Shown here piece after piece: positions 15,169 to 22,888 of a stretch of DNA of 22,888 bases. Source of the DNA: Arthrobacter sp. (lineage in GTDB: Bacteria > Actinomycetota > Actinomycetes > Actinomycetales > Micrococcaceae); assembly GCA_025464925.1 (NCBI GenBank), contig JAODMS010000063.1, forward strand, positions 1 to 22,888. The letters are read 5' to 3'. The position numbers and the translations under genes are program-made. Below the pieces are notes generated by a model. The model was not told where the DNA came from. It ran no database searches and worked only from the letters and a program-made list of their open reading frames with translations. Positions within the stretch are counted from its first letter, which is position 1, and each line of letters opens with the position of its first letter.

Positions 15169-16407
15169 CTAGTGAACCACGATCGGCTGGAAACCCTCGG
15201 CCCGGAGCGCCGCGAGGACCTGCTCGCAGTGTTCGTGGCCCTTGGTCTCCAGGTTGACGGTGATGGAGACGTCGCCCATGCTGATGGAACCACCCACCCT
15301 GGTGTGGTCCAGCCCGGTGACGTTGGCGTCGTTCTCGGCGATGATGCGCGCAATCGTGGCCAGCGAGCCCGGACGGTCATCGAGCATCATGCGCACTGTC
15401 ATATAGCGTCCCGCCGCCGAGAGGCCGCGCTGAATGACTTTGAGCATCAGCATCGGATCGATGTTGCCGCCGGAGAGAACCACAGCAGTGGTTCCCGGGT
15501 TTTCGATCTTGCCTTCCATCAGTGCCGCCACACCGACCGCGCCGGCGGGTTCGACCACCATCTTGGCGCGTTCCAGCAGGAAGATCAGCGCCCGGGCCAA
15601 AGCGTCTTCGCTGACGGTGACCACGTCGTCGACGAGTTCGCGGATGATGCTGAAGGGCAGCTGTCCGGGCCGTCCCACCGCGATGCCGTCGGCCATGGTG
15701 GAGACGCGCTTGAGCGGGACGAGGGCATCCGCGGCCAGCGACGGCGGGTAGGCGGCCGCATTTTCGGCCTGCACCCCGATGATGCGGATTTCCCGGCCGA
15801 GCTCCTTTGCCCTCGCCTTGACGGCCACCGCGACGCCGGCCAGCAGGCCGCCGCCGCCGACGCCCATCAGGATGGTGTCCACGTCCGGGATCTGTTCCAA
15901 AATTTCGAGTCCCACGGTGCCCTGGCCCGCCACAACATCCACGTCATCGAAGGGATGGACAAAGACCGCGCCGGTTTCATCGGCGTAGCGCTTGGCTTCG
16001 GCGAGTGCCTCATCGACGTTGTGCCCGTGCAGCACCACCTCGGCGCCATGGCTGCGGGTGGCAGCGAGCTTGGGCAGGGCAACACCCAGCGGCATGTAGA
16101 TCCGGGCCTTGATACCCAGGCTCTTCGCCGCGACTGCCACACCCTGGGCGTGGTTGCCTGCCGAGGCCGCCACGACGCCGCGCTTCTTTTCCTCGGCGGA
16201 GAGCTTGGCCATGCGGACGTAGGCGCCGCGGACCTTGAAGGAGCCTGCGCGCTGCAGGTTTTCGCATTTGAGGAAAACCTCGCCGCCCACCATTCCGCCG
16301 AGCGCGCGCGTGGACTCGACCGGCGTCCGCGTAATAATCCCGTCGAGCAGCTTCTGCGCCCCCAGGACATCGTCCAGCGTGACGGGCAGGCTCTCAAGGG
16401 TATTCAC
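15169..16407 (-). CDS. ilvA: Threonine ammonia-lyase (threonine dehydratase) with ACT domain
   Basis: PLP enzyme converting L-threonine to 2-oxobutanoate and ammonia, feeding isoleucine synthesis or acting catabolically. 412 residues. The Schiff-base lysine is K58 in AGSFKVRGA. SAGNHAQG and the phosphate-binding GVGGGGLLAG loop follow, and SGGNIDPM closes the fold. A single C-terminal ACT domain spans about residues 335-410 (MTVRMMLDDRPGSLATIARI). One ACT repeat, rather than the two of E. coli biosynthetic IlvA, matches the Corynebacterium/Bacillus-type or the catabolic TdcB-like form, so allosteric control by isoleucine is uncertain. The start is GTG 16407 with AAGGAG eight bases upstream (16421-16416). 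The ribosome binding site lies in the 21-base gap after the AI-2E transporter stop. Confidence 0.95.
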   Translation of the reverse strand: MNTLESLPVTLDDVLGAQKLLDGIITRTPVESTRALGGMVGGEVFLKCENLQRAGSFKVRGAYVRMAKLSAEEKKRGVVAASAGNHAQGVAVAAKSLGIKARIYMPLGVALPKLAATRSHGAEVVLHGHNVDEALAEAKRYADETGAVFVHPFDDVDVVAGQGTVGLEILEQIPDVDTILMGVGGGGLLAGVAVAVKARAKELGREIRIIGVQAENAAAYPPSLAADALVPLKRVSTMADGIAVGRPGQLPFSIIRELVDDVVTVSEDALARALIFLLERAKMVVEPAGAVGVAALMEGKIENPGTTAVVLSGGNIDPMLMLKVIQRGLSAAGRYMTVRMMLDDRPGSLATIARIIAENDANVTGLDHTRVGGSISMGDVSITVNLETKGHEHCEQVLAALRAEGFQPIVVH

Positions 16408-16428
16408 GAACTAGTCTCCTTCTTGGGA

Positions 16429-17724
16429 TCAGGCTCCGGTGCCATGTCCGGCATCGCTGCCCGGGACACCATTGTGGTGCGCGGCACCCTTGCGGCCCGG
16501 ACTTTTGCCAGGCAGGTGGACGTCCTTGAAGGTATTGTCTTCGTCGGCCGCAGGAATGGTCCGGTGTCCCGCGGGCGCCGGCACCTCCTCATGTTCCCAT
16601 GTTCTGCCGGCAATATAGCGAATCGACGAGTTTGCTACGGCGAGGATCGGGACCGAGAAGAGGGCGCCGGGAATTCCCGCGAGGTACGATCCGGCGGCGA
16701 CGGCGAGGATGACGGCCACCGGGTGCAGCGCGACGGCCTTGCCCATGATGAGGGGCTGGAGGATATGGCTTTCCAGCTGCTGGACTGCCAGCACCACCCC
16801 CAGCATGATCAGGGCGTTGACCGGGCCGTTGGCCACCAGCGCCAGGAGCACCGCGATCGCGCCGGTCACCAGCGCGCCGACGATGGGGATGAAGGAACCA
16901 ATGAAGACAAGCACGCTCAGTGGCAGGGCGAGCGGAACACCAAGGATGGCGGCGCCGACGCCGATTCCTACGGCGTCCACGAAGGCCACAAACATCTGGA
17001 CGCGGGCGTAGCTGACCATTGAGGTCCACCCGCGGCGCCCGGCACCGTCGGCGGCCCTGCGGGCCTTCCGTGGCAGGAGAAGCCTGACCAGGAAGGCCCA
17101 GATGCGGTCTCCCTCGAGGAGGAAGAAAATCAGCACGAACAGGGCCAGAATCAGCCCTGCAGCGAAGTGGCCCGCGGTGCTTCCGAACGTCAGCGCCCCG
17201 CTCAGGATGCTGCTGCTGTTGTTCTGCAGCGCCGCCGTGGCCTCTCGGATGTACTGGTCAATCTGGTCAGCGGTCAGGTGGAGCGGGCCCTCCGACAGCC
17301 AGGTTTGGACCTGCTGGACACCGGCGAGCGCCTGCGACCAGAGCTCACTGAACCCGGAGATGAGCTGGCGGCCGACCAGCGCCAGCGCGCCGGCAATGGC
17401 GCCGATGAAGCCAAGGACGGTAACGGCGACGGCAAGGCCGTTGGGCACTCCCCCCTTCCTTAGCCACCCGACCAAGGGGCTGAGGAGCCCTGCCAGCAAG
17501 GCAGCCACCATGATGGGAATGATGAGGAAGCTGACGCCTCTGAGCAGCCAGACCAGCGCGCCGCCCACCACCAGGAGGACGCCGATCCGCCAGGCCCAGG
17601 CGGCTGCGATGCGCATGCCGTAGGGAATGTCTTCATCGAGCTCGTGCTCCGCCCGGACGTGAGGGGAAGCCTCCGGGGCGTATTCGGAGCGGTTTCGGGG
17701 TGCGATGTCCTCAACTGGCTTCAT
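16429..17724 (-). CDS. AI-2E family transporter (PerM/TqsA-like)
   Basis: Integral membrane protein of 431 residues with about eight membrane helices. A charged head of 35 residues precedes the first span (WRIGVLLVVGGALVWLL). The family signature region is visible as VFIGSFIPIVGALVTGAIAV and QQLESHILQPLIMGKAVALH, in the C-terminal third. Members export autoinducer-2 in E. coli (TqsA), but others are Na+/H+ antiporters or of unknown role, so AI-2 transport is not implied. The hydrophilic C-terminal tail of about 60 residues (GHRTIPAADEDN...) is poorly conserved in the family. Start ATG 17724 has no good Shine-Dalgarno; AATCAT sits six bases upstream as a poor -10. It lies 52 bases after the epimerase gene and is co-directional with ilvA. 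Confidence 0.92.
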   Translation of the reverse strand: MKPVEDIAPRNRSEYAPEASPHVRAEHELDEDIPYGMRIAAAWAWRIGVLLVVGGALVWLLRGVSFLIIPIMVAALLAGLLSPLVGWLRKGGVPNGLAVAVTVLGFIGAIAGALALVGRQLISGFSELWSQALAGVQQVQTWLSEGPLHLTADQIDQYIREATAALQNNSSSILSGALTFGSTAGHFAAGLILALFVLIFFLLEGDRIWAFLVRLLLPRKARRAADGAGRRGWTSMVSYARVQMFVAFVDAVGIGVGAAILGVPLALPLSVLVFIGSFIPIVGALVTGAIAVLLALVANGPVNALIMLGVVLAVQQLESHILQPLIMGKAVALHPVAVILAVAAGSYLAGIPGALFSVPILAVANSSIRYIAGRTWEHEEVPAPAGHRTIPAADEDNTFKDVHLPGKSPGRKGAAHHNGVPGSDAGHGTGA

Positions 17725-17776
17725 AGCCCCATGATTCCCCAGCCGCGCCCGGATGGGAAACCCTGCAGCAGTGCGC

Positions 17777-18781
17777 CTAGCCCAGGGAGGCGCTGATGCC
17801 CCAGTTCATGGAGAACTGCCCACCGGCGGCCAGCCAGCGCAGGCCGTCGCCACTGTTGAACGCGTTGGCCGGCCCGGTCATTGGCTCGATCGCGACCGCC
17901 TTCGTCCGGCCGGGGTACTGCGTACTCACGAAGACATGGACATAGCCGCAGCTCTCGTCCTGCCACAGGCTCACGCTTCGTCCATCCGGCGCCTGCAGCA
18001 CGTGGCGGGCGATTCCGCCGTCGAATTCCAGGTCCGTGTAGGCGGAGTCGATGTCCAGCCCGGCCACCAGCCGGCCGCCGCGCAGATCGAAGTCGCCGCC
18101 GACCGGTTCCGTGCTGCGCGGGATGAGGCGCCCGTCCGTCACCAGCCGGGTGCGGGCGCCGACTGTCACCGTAAGATCCTCACTGGGCAACTCTCCCAGC
18201 CGGAGGTAGGGGTGGGAGCCGAGGACGAACGGCGCAGGATCCTGGGAGTCGTTGATCAGGGTCTGCCGCACCACCAGGCCCAGGTCTTCCGCCAGTTCGT
18301 AGCGGACCTGGTGCCGCAGCAGGAACGGATAGCCATGCTGGGGAAAGACGGCCGCTTCCAGGGTGACCGAGACTTCGGATTCCTCCACGAGGGCGTAGGA
18401 CGCGTTGCGCAGCAGCCCATGGCTGGCGTTGTTCCGCGACACTTCGGTGATGTCCAGCTGCTGCTTCGTGCCGTTCAGGTACCAGACGCCGTCTTCCACA
18501 CGGTTTGCCCACGGTGCCAGCGCGATCCCGGTGGCACCGGGAGGGATCTCCGCATCGCCGTAGCTTTCGGTCAGCTGGGTGCCGGCGCGGCTGTAGAGCC
18601 GCAGGCCGGCCGCCAGTTCGGTGACGACGGCGAGGGCGTCTCCCCGCCGCAGCTCGTACTGCCTGCCGGACGCGTAACGCCGCCCTGACCCACCGGGTCT
18701 GGGACCGTTGCCGCTACCGGTGCCGTCGTCATTGCCGCCCATGTCAGGGGCCTTGCGGGTTAGGGGTTCGCTTCCATCCAT
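17777..18781 (-). CDS. Aldose 1-epimerase (GalM-like) family protein
   Basis: Predicted mutarotase or hexose-phosphate epimerase of the galactose mutarotase-like superfamily, 334 residues, cytosolic. Expected residues are seen: PWANRVEDGVWYLNG (substrate Arg), NNASHGLLRN (first catalytic-region His), LGSHPYLRLG (second His) and AIEPMTGPANAFNSG with the catalytic Glu. The substrate sugar cannot be assigned; no galactose genes are nearby. The N-terminal 45 residues are Gly/Ser-rich and likely disordered. Start ATG 18781 is preferred: TACGGT lies seven bases upstream, fitting a leaderless transcript. A GTG at 18790 would overlap that box. It is the first gene of the minus-strand run to the rhomboid gene. 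Confidence 0.9.
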   Translation of the reverse strand: MDGSEPLTRKAPDMGGNDDGTGSGNGPRPGGSGRRYASGRQYELRRGDALAVVTELAAGLRLYSRAGTQLTESYGDAEIPPGATGIALAPWANRVEDGVWYLNGTKQQLDITEVSRNNASHGLLRNASYALVEESEVSVTLEAAVFPQHGYPFLLRHQVRYELAEDLGLVVRQTLINDSQDPAPFVLGSHPYLRLGELPSEDLTVTVGARTRLVTDGRLIPRSTEPVGGDFDLRGGRLVAGLDIDSAYTDLEFDGGIARHVLQAPDGRSVSLWQDESCGYVHVFVSTQYPGRTKAVAIEPMTGPANAFNSGDGLRWLAAGGQFSMNWGISASLG

Positions 18782-18788
18782 GGGCACC

Positions 18789-18794
18789 ACCGTA
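18789..18794 (-). promoter_or_regulatory. -10 box TACGGT, near-leaderless start of epimerase gene
   Basis: Minus-strand TACGGT ends seven bases before ATG 18781, placing the predicted transcript start at or one base before the start codon. Confidence 0.45.
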
Positions 18795-18890
18795 CAGACC
18801 GCCGGCCGGACCGTGCAGAAAGACCGCCAAGCGAGTCCCTTTCAGCGGGCGGCCCCCGGCAGGAACCCTGCGGCTGGCATAGGCGGAGCG

Positions 18891-18896
18891 TAGGCT
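18891..18896 (+). promoter_or_regulatory. -10 box TAGGCT, leaderless start of thiolase gene
   Basis: TAGGCT ends six bases (GGGCGC) before ATG 18903. It is the same hexamer and spacing as for the GNAT gene at 2771-2776. Confidence 0.6.
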
Positions 18897-18902
18897 GGGC
18901 GC

Positions 18903-20141
18903 ATGCCAGATGCCGTCATAGTTTCCAGCGCCAGAAGCCCCATCGGGCGCGCCTTCAAGGGCTCGCTGAAAGAGGAGCGGCCTGATGACCTCGCCGCCGC
19001 CATGGTCAGGGCGGCCCTCGCCCAGATTCCGGCCTTCGATGCCCGGGATTCCGCCGGACACGGCCTGGATGACCTGTACTTGGGCTGTGCCGAGCCGAGC
19101 GGTGAAGCCGGCTCCAACATGGCCCGGGTGGTCGCCATCCTGGCCGGGCTGGACAATGTTCCCGCCGCCACGATCAACCGCTTCTGTGCCTCCAGCCTGC
19201 AGACGCTCCGGATGGCCTTCCACGCCATCAAGGCCGGCGAAGGACAGGCCTTCGTTGCCGCCGGCGTGGAAGCCGTGTCCCGCTACCGGAACTGGGCCGG
19301 CGCCGGAGAGACCGATGCCGGCACGCACAATCCGCTCTTCGACGCCGCCAGGAACCGCACGGAGGCCAGGACAGCCTCCAACTCACCCTGGACTGACCCG
19401 CGGCTGGACGGACAGCTGCCGGACATCTACATTTCCATGGGCCAGACGGCGGAGAACGTCGCCACGAGCCAGGGCATCGGCCGCGCCGAGCAGGACGCCT
19501 GGGCCCTGCTGAGCCAGAACCGCACCGAAGCGGCCATCGCCTCGGGGTTTTACGCCCGCGAGATCACTCCCTACACACGGAAGGACGGCACGGTGATCGA
19601 CCGCGACGATTCACCGCGGGCCGGGGTGACGCTGGAATCCATCAGCGCCCTGCAGCCCGTCTTCCGCAGCGAAGGAACCGTGACGGCCGGAAATGCCTGC
19701 CCGTTGAACGACGGTGCGGCCGCCATCGTCGTCATGAGTGATGCGCTGGCCCGCGAACTGGGGCTGCAGCCACTCGCAAGGATCGTGTCCACCGGCGTCA
19801 GCGCCCTGTCCCCCGAACTGATGGGCATGGGCCCGGTCGAAGCGAGCCGCAGGGCGCTGAAGGTGGCTGGACTGGCCATGGGCGACATTGACCTCGTGGA
19901 ACTTAATGAGGCGTTCGCGGTCCAGGTGGTTGCGAGTGCACGGCAGCTTGGCATTGACTTCGAGAAGCTCAACGTCCACGGCGGGGCCATCGCGCTGGGG
20001 CATCCTTTCGGCATGACCGGTGCCCGCATGACCACGACCCTGCTCAACGGGCTCCGGGAGCGGGATGCGAGCCTGGGCCTGGCCACGCTGTGCGTCGGCG
20101 GCGGTCAGGGCATGGCCGTCATCCTGGAGCGGCTCAGCTAA
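18903..20141 (+). CDS. Acetyl-CoA C-acyltransferase (thiolase)
   Basis: Degradative-type thiolase of 412 residues that cleaves 3-ketoacyl-CoA (or condenses acetyl-CoA) in fatty acid metabolism. The acyl-carrying cysteine is C95 in TINRFCASSLQT. The C-terminal catalytic motifs are NVHGGAIALGHPFGMTGAR (H367) and LCVGGGQGMAV (C397), and NEAFAVQV is also present. The gene stands without an adjacent fadB-type multifunctional enzyme. M. tuberculosis has a thiolase, FadA3 (Rv1074c), near the greA-mca block, so it may be the positional counterpart. It is divergent from the epimerase and convergent with the Bax-inhibitor-like gene, with a shared hairpin in between. Confidence 0.94.
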   Translation: MPDAVIVSSARSPIGRAFKGSLKEERPDDLAAAMVRAALAQIPAFDARDSAGHGLDDLYLGCAEPSGEAGSNMARVVAILAGLDNVPAATINRFCASSLQTLRMAFHAIKAGEGQAFVAAGVEAVSRYRNWAGAGETDAGTHNPLFDAARNRTEARTASNSPWTDPRLDGQLPDIYISMGQTAENVATSQGIGRAEQDAWALLSQNRTEAAIASGFYAREITPYTRKDGTVIDRDDSPRAGVTLESISALQPVFRSEGTVTAGNACPLNDGAAAIVVMSDALARELGLQPLARIVSTGVSALSPELMGMGPVEASRRALKVAGLAMGDIDLVELNEAFAVQVVASARQLGIDFEKLNVHGGAIALGHPFGMTGARMTTTLLNGLRERDASLGLATLCVGGGQGMAVILERLS

Positions 20142-20189
20142 GCCCGGCAGCACCTGGACAGTCCTGACAACGCCGCGACAACAAACGGA

Positions 20190-20218
20190 ACAGGGCCCCG
20201 CCAATGGCGGAGCCCTGT
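20190..20218. terminator. Hairpin between thiolase and Bax-inhibitor-like genes
   Basis: ACAGGGC-C-CCGCC, loop AAT, GGCGG-A-GCCCTGT gives 12 pairs with one C/A mismatch. Bases GTTCGTG follow on the plus strand. It serves two convergent genes and is probably bidirectional. Confidence 0.75.
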
Positions 20219-20232
20219 GTTCGTGAAGGAAC

Positions 20233-21138
20233 CTACTCGTCGCCGCGGAGAATTGCGAGCAGACGGATGATCTCAATGTAGAGCCACACCAGGGTGACGG
20301 TGAGGCCGAAGGCCGCCGTCCACGAGAAGCGCTGCGGGGCGCCGCTGCGGACGCCCGCCTCGATGCTGGTGAAATCCATGATCAGGGAGAACGCGGCCAG
20401 CCCGATCGCCAGCACGCCGATGAAGACGCCCAGCGGAATGCCGAAGATCTCCACGCTCGTGCTCAGGCCGAACGGCGAATTGACGGCGCCGGTCCACACC
20501 ATCACCATGTTGACGAGCGCGAAGACCGCATAGCCAATCAGGGCAATCATGAAGAAACGCATGGCCTTCGGGGTGGCCCGGACCTTGCCGCTCTTAAACA
20601 GCACGAGGGTGACGGCGAAGACGGACAGGGTGCCGATGACGGCCTGCAGCCCGACGCCCGGGAACAAGCCGTCGAGGATCCGCGTCAGCCCGCCGAGGAA
20701 CAGGCCCTCCAGGGCGGCGTAGGCCAGGATCAGCGCCGGTGAAGGCTGCTTCTTGAAAGTATTGACGAGGGCGAGAACGAAGCCGCCCAGGGCGCCGACG
20801 ATCATCAGCGTGGAGGCCAGGCCCTGCGCCACCACGAGGGTGACTGCGGCACCGGCAATCACTGCGCCGAGGCAGAGCGTCGTCTTGACGATAACGTCGT
20901 CAAAGGTCATGCGTCCGGTGTCGGCAGGGCCTGCGGCGGGCCGCTTGTACATCTGCTGCAGCTGCTCCGGGGTCATGCCCTGCTGCGCGCCTGTCCAGCC
21001 GCCCTGGCCGTACTGGCCCTGGCCGTAGGCATTCTGACCGTAGGGGCCCTGTCCGTACGCAGCCTGCGGAGCAGGCGGTGCCTGGGTTGCTCCACGGAAG
21101 TTTTTTCCGTTGAAGACTGGGTTTCCGCCAAGTGCCAT
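20233..21138 (-). CDS. Bax inhibitor-1/YccA family membrane protein
   Basis: Seven-span membrane protein, 301 residues. A hydrophilic, probably disordered N-terminus carries four YGQ repeats (residues about 27-47: AYGQGPYGQNAYGQGQYGQ), followed by the membrane domain from about residue 85. The C-terminal helices LAAFSLIMDFTSIEAGV and WTAAFGLTVTLVWLYIEIIR are typical of the actinobacterial Bax1-I-like family, with a conserved acidic residue in MDFTSIE. Proposed roles of the superfamily include proton-sensitive calcium leak (YetJ); here it is unassigned. Start ATG 21138 has GGAGG nine bases upstream (21152-21148). Confidence 0.92.
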   Translation of the reverse strand: MALGGNPVFNGKNFRGATQAPPAPQAAYGQGPYGQNAYGQGQYGQGGWTGAQQGMTPEQLQQMYKRPAAGPADTGRMTFDDVIVKTTLCLGAVIAGAAVTLVVAQGLASTLMIVGALGGFVLALVNTFKKQPSPALILAYAALEGLFLGGLTRILDGLFPGVGLQAVIGTLSVFAVTLVLFKSGKVRATPKAMRFFMIALIGYAVFALVNMVMVWTGAVNSPFGLSTSVEIFGIPLGVFIGVLAIGLAAFSLIMDFTSIEAGVRSGAPQRFSWTAAFGLTVTLVWLYIEIIRLLAILRGDE

Positions 21139-21573
21139 TGCGGGTGTCCTCCAAATAAAGCGGGTGAATGATCAGCGTTCTATACAGTCCACGCTACCAA
21201 TTTCCACGTATCGGGGGGAGGGATAGTTCCCGCGGGCATCTGGCCGCAACCCAACCGTGACCTGCGCGCCGCCCTTCCCGGCTCCGCCCTTTCCGTCGGC
21301 TAAAGGTTTAGGAATACTGGGAATCAACAAAAGTTATCTTAAGGGCAGGTAAAGCGACGCCCGGGCGAGCTACACAGTTGTTACCCGATCGCGACGTTCG
21401 GCCAGCTTGCAGCGGCATTTTTGGCCTTCCACGCGCTGTAACATGAGCCACACAGGGTGACCGAAGTCACAAGTTTGTCCGCTTTATCGCATCGCACTAC
21501 CCCTCGTCCCCTGACCGTTCGCAGCGGTTGCAAAGGCGCAACCCAGACCAACCCCCATGTGGAGGTTTTCAAT
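21139..21573. other. 435-bp divergent intergenic region upstream of livH
   Basis: No credible gene. It holds the ribosome binding site of the Bax-inhibitor-like gene (21148-21152), possible -10 boxes for livH at 21335-21340 (TATCTT) and 21439-21444 (TAACAT), a CRP/GlxR-like palindrome at 21456-21471 and the livH ribosome binding site GGAGG at 21561-21565. It is less GC-rich than its flanks around 21300-21345. The livH leader would be long (over 100 bases) from either box; no known riboswitch was recognised. Confidence 0.6.
21456..21471. promoter_or_regulatory. CRP/GlxR-like operator GGTGA-N6-TCACA
   Basis: The sequence GGTGACCGAAGTCACA matches the CRP-family consensus TGTGA-N6-TCACA at nine of ten half-site positions. 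Its centre lies about 110 bases upstream of the livH start. In Corynebacterium, GlxR binds such sites before nitrogen and carbon uptake genes; control of livH here is inferred. If TAACAT at 21439 is the -10, the site is just downstream of the start and would repress. Confidence 0.55.
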
Positions 21574-22888
21574 TTGAGAAGCACACCGAGAGGCCTGTCG
21601 CAGAGGCGGCGCGGCAGACTGCTGAAAGCTGTGGGCGCCGTATTCGCCGCCGTGGCCGCGCTACTGCTCATCGTTGCCCCGGCATCGCAGGCCACGACCC
21701 CCTCGCCGGCGCCATCCCCGGCGGCGACCACGTTCCAAAACAGCATCAGCGGCTTCCTCCGCGGCGACGACCGCGCCCCGATAGCCGACGTGACCATCAC
21801 CGCCAGGAGCGGAGACTTCACGGGGACCACAAAGTCCGGACCCAACGGCTCATGGACCATCGGTGTCCCCACGCAGGGGACGTACGAGGTGGAGCTGGAC
21901 GAATCGACCCTTCCGGAGGGCATCCAGCTCGCCGAAGGACAGGAAAACCCCCGCCAGGTCACCTTCAGCCAGACCTCCAACCTCTCGGTGATTTTCACCT
22001 TTGGCGAGGGCATTGTCATCCAGCAACAGGACTTCGGCCAGAACCTGCTCAACCGGCTGGTGGCGGGCCTTAGTTTCGGGCTGTTGCTCGCGCTCGCATC
22101 CGTGGGCCTGTCGCTGATCTTCGGCACCACCGGCCTGACGAACTTCGCGCACGGCGAGATGGTCACCCTCGGCGCGGTCCTTGTCTTTGCCTTCAACGCC
22201 ATGAACCTTCCGTTCTGGCTGGCCATCCTCCTGGCCTTGCTCGGTGGCGGCCTGTTCGGCTACGTTCAGGACGCCGGCCTGTGGAAGCCGCTGCGGCGCC
22301 GCGGCACCGGCCTGGTCCCCATGATGATCGTGAGCATCGGCCTGGCGCTGGCCGTCCGCTACATCATCCAGTTCTACTTCGGCGGCGCCACCCAGCAGCT
22401 GCCGTTTGCGCAGAGCTCGGAAATCCAGCTCGGGCCCGTCTCCATCTCCCCCAACAACCTCTGGTCCCTCGTGATCAGCGCCGTGGTGATCGCCATCCTC
22501 GGTGTCGTCCTGTTGAAGACCCGGCTTGGCAAGGCCACCCGCGCGGTGGCCGACAACCCCGCACTCGCAGCCGCCTCCGGCATCGACGTCGACTCCGTCA
22601 TCAGGATTGTCTGGATTACCGGCGGCATGCTCGCCTCGCTGGGCGGCATCCTCTGGGCGTACTACCGTCCCGGTGTCACCTTCGACATGGGTTCGCAGAT
22701 CCTGCTGCTCATCTTCGCCGGCGTCACCCTCGGCGGCCTCGGCACTGTCTGGGGTGCCCTCATCGGTTCCATCATTGTCGGCATCTTCGTGGAGCTGACC
22801 ACCGTGTTCGGCCTCGCTGCCGACCTCAAATACGTGGGAGCACTGTTCATCATGATTGTTGTCCTCTTGTTCCGGCCTCAGGGCATCT
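21574..22888 (+). CDS. livH: Branched-chain amino acid ABC permease (LivH type) with secreted N-terminal domain, 3' cut
   Basis: Permease subunit of a high-affinity branched-chain amino acid (or related amide/urea) ABC importer; 438 residues are visible and the gene runs off the window just before its end. Residues 1-40 form a signal peptide or first anchor (RRRGRLLKAV then a hydrophobic core ending PASQA). About 55-145 is an extracytoplasmic beta-sandwich (NSISGFLRGDDRAPIADVTI...SGPNGSWTIGVPTQGTYEVE), resembling carboxypeptidase-regulatory/CnaB-like domains. The BPD_transp_2 permease domain begins near 157 with the LivH signature GLSLIFGTTGLTNFAHGEM. The start is TTG 21574, eight bases after GGAGG (21561-21565). 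Plain LivH proteins are about 290-310 residues, so the front domain is an addition. UrtB of urea transporters also has an N-terminal extension and remains an alternative. LivM and the ATPases should follow downstream. Confidence 0.92.
   Translation, partial: MRSTPRGLSQRRRGRLLKAVGAVFAAVAALLLIVAPASQATTPSPAPSPAATTFQNSISGFLRGDDRAPIADVTITARSGDFTGTTKSGPNGSWTIGVPTQGTYEVELDESTLPEGIQLAEGQENPRQVTFSQTSNLSVIFTFGEGIVIQQQDFGQNLLNRLVAGLSFGLLLALASVGLSLIFGTTGLTNFAHGEMVTLGAVLVFAFNAMNLPFWLAILLALLGGGLFGYVQDAGLWKPLRRRGTGLVPMMIVSIGLALAVRYIIQFYFGGATQQLPFAQSSEIQLGPVSISPNNLWSLVISAVVIAILGVVLLKTRLGKATRAVADNPALAAASGIDVDSVIRIVWITGGMLASLGGILWAYYRPGVTFDMGSQILLLIFAGVTLGGLGTVWGALIGSIIVGIFVELTTVFGLAADLKYVGALFIMIVVLLFRPQGI

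Noticed and set aside
15163..17022. 619-residue plus-strand open frame
   Set aside because: It lies antisense to ilvA and the AI-2E transporter, which have clear motifs; its composition (His, Asp, Gly, Arg rich) is that of a high-GC shadow frame.
21000..21060. Repeated units near the Bax-inhibitor-like start, considered as a DNA repeat or CRISPR-like array
   Set aside because: They encode in-frame YGQ peptide repeats with varied codons; there are no spacers.
21557..21577. Six-codon ORF whose TGA overlaps the livH TTG start
   Set aside because: No ribosome binding site of its own and it contains the livH Shine-Dalgarno; probably chance.

Overview
The window is high-GC actinobacterial chromosome, most like Arthrobacter/Pseudarthrobacter (Micrococcaceae). 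The basis is the base composition, a mycothiol S-conjugate amidase (mycothiol is confined to Actinobacteria), an Rv1086-type short-chain Z-prenyl synthase, and a gene order that closely matches the Mycobacterium tuberculosis greA-Rv1081c-mca-Rv1083-Rv1084-Rv1085c-Rv1086 block. Genus is an inference; no rRNA is present.

Layout. 1-~1140: left-hand part of an IS110-family insertion sequence (minus strand, transposase cut by the window edge), with a structured non-coding leader that is a candidate bridge-RNA locus. 1243-6076: accessory genes: a stand-alone prepilin peptidase, an unrecognised protein, a GNAT acetyltransferase, a membrane-anchored protein, a multicopper oxidase broken by two frameshifts, and a small signal peptidase I. 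6184-14455: conserved core block: PhoH2 (PIN+PhoH), Z-prenyl diphosphate synthase, hemolysin-III/PAQR protein, thioredoxin-fold DUF255 protein, small membrane protein, Mca, DUF4307 protein and GreA. 14544-18781: a compact minus-strand run of aldose 1-epimerase-like protein, AI-2E family transporter, threonine dehydratase (ilvA) and rhomboid protease. 18903-21138: thiolase and a Bax-inhibitor-1-like protein, convergent. 21574-22888: start of a LivH-type permease with an added secreted N-terminal domain, preceded by a 435-bp regulatory region with a CRP/GlxR-like palindrome.

The most striking genome-scale signal is in the gene starts. Seven genes have a TAnnnT -10 box ending 6-7 bases before an ATG/GTG, so transcription would begin at the start codon (leaderless mRNAs). 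Most other genes have a Shine-Dalgarno at normal spacing. This pattern also corrects start sites, notably for the prepilin peptidase and the epimerase. Convergent gene pairs are separated by strong GC-rich hairpins. No tRNA, rRNA, CRISPR array or prophage was seen.
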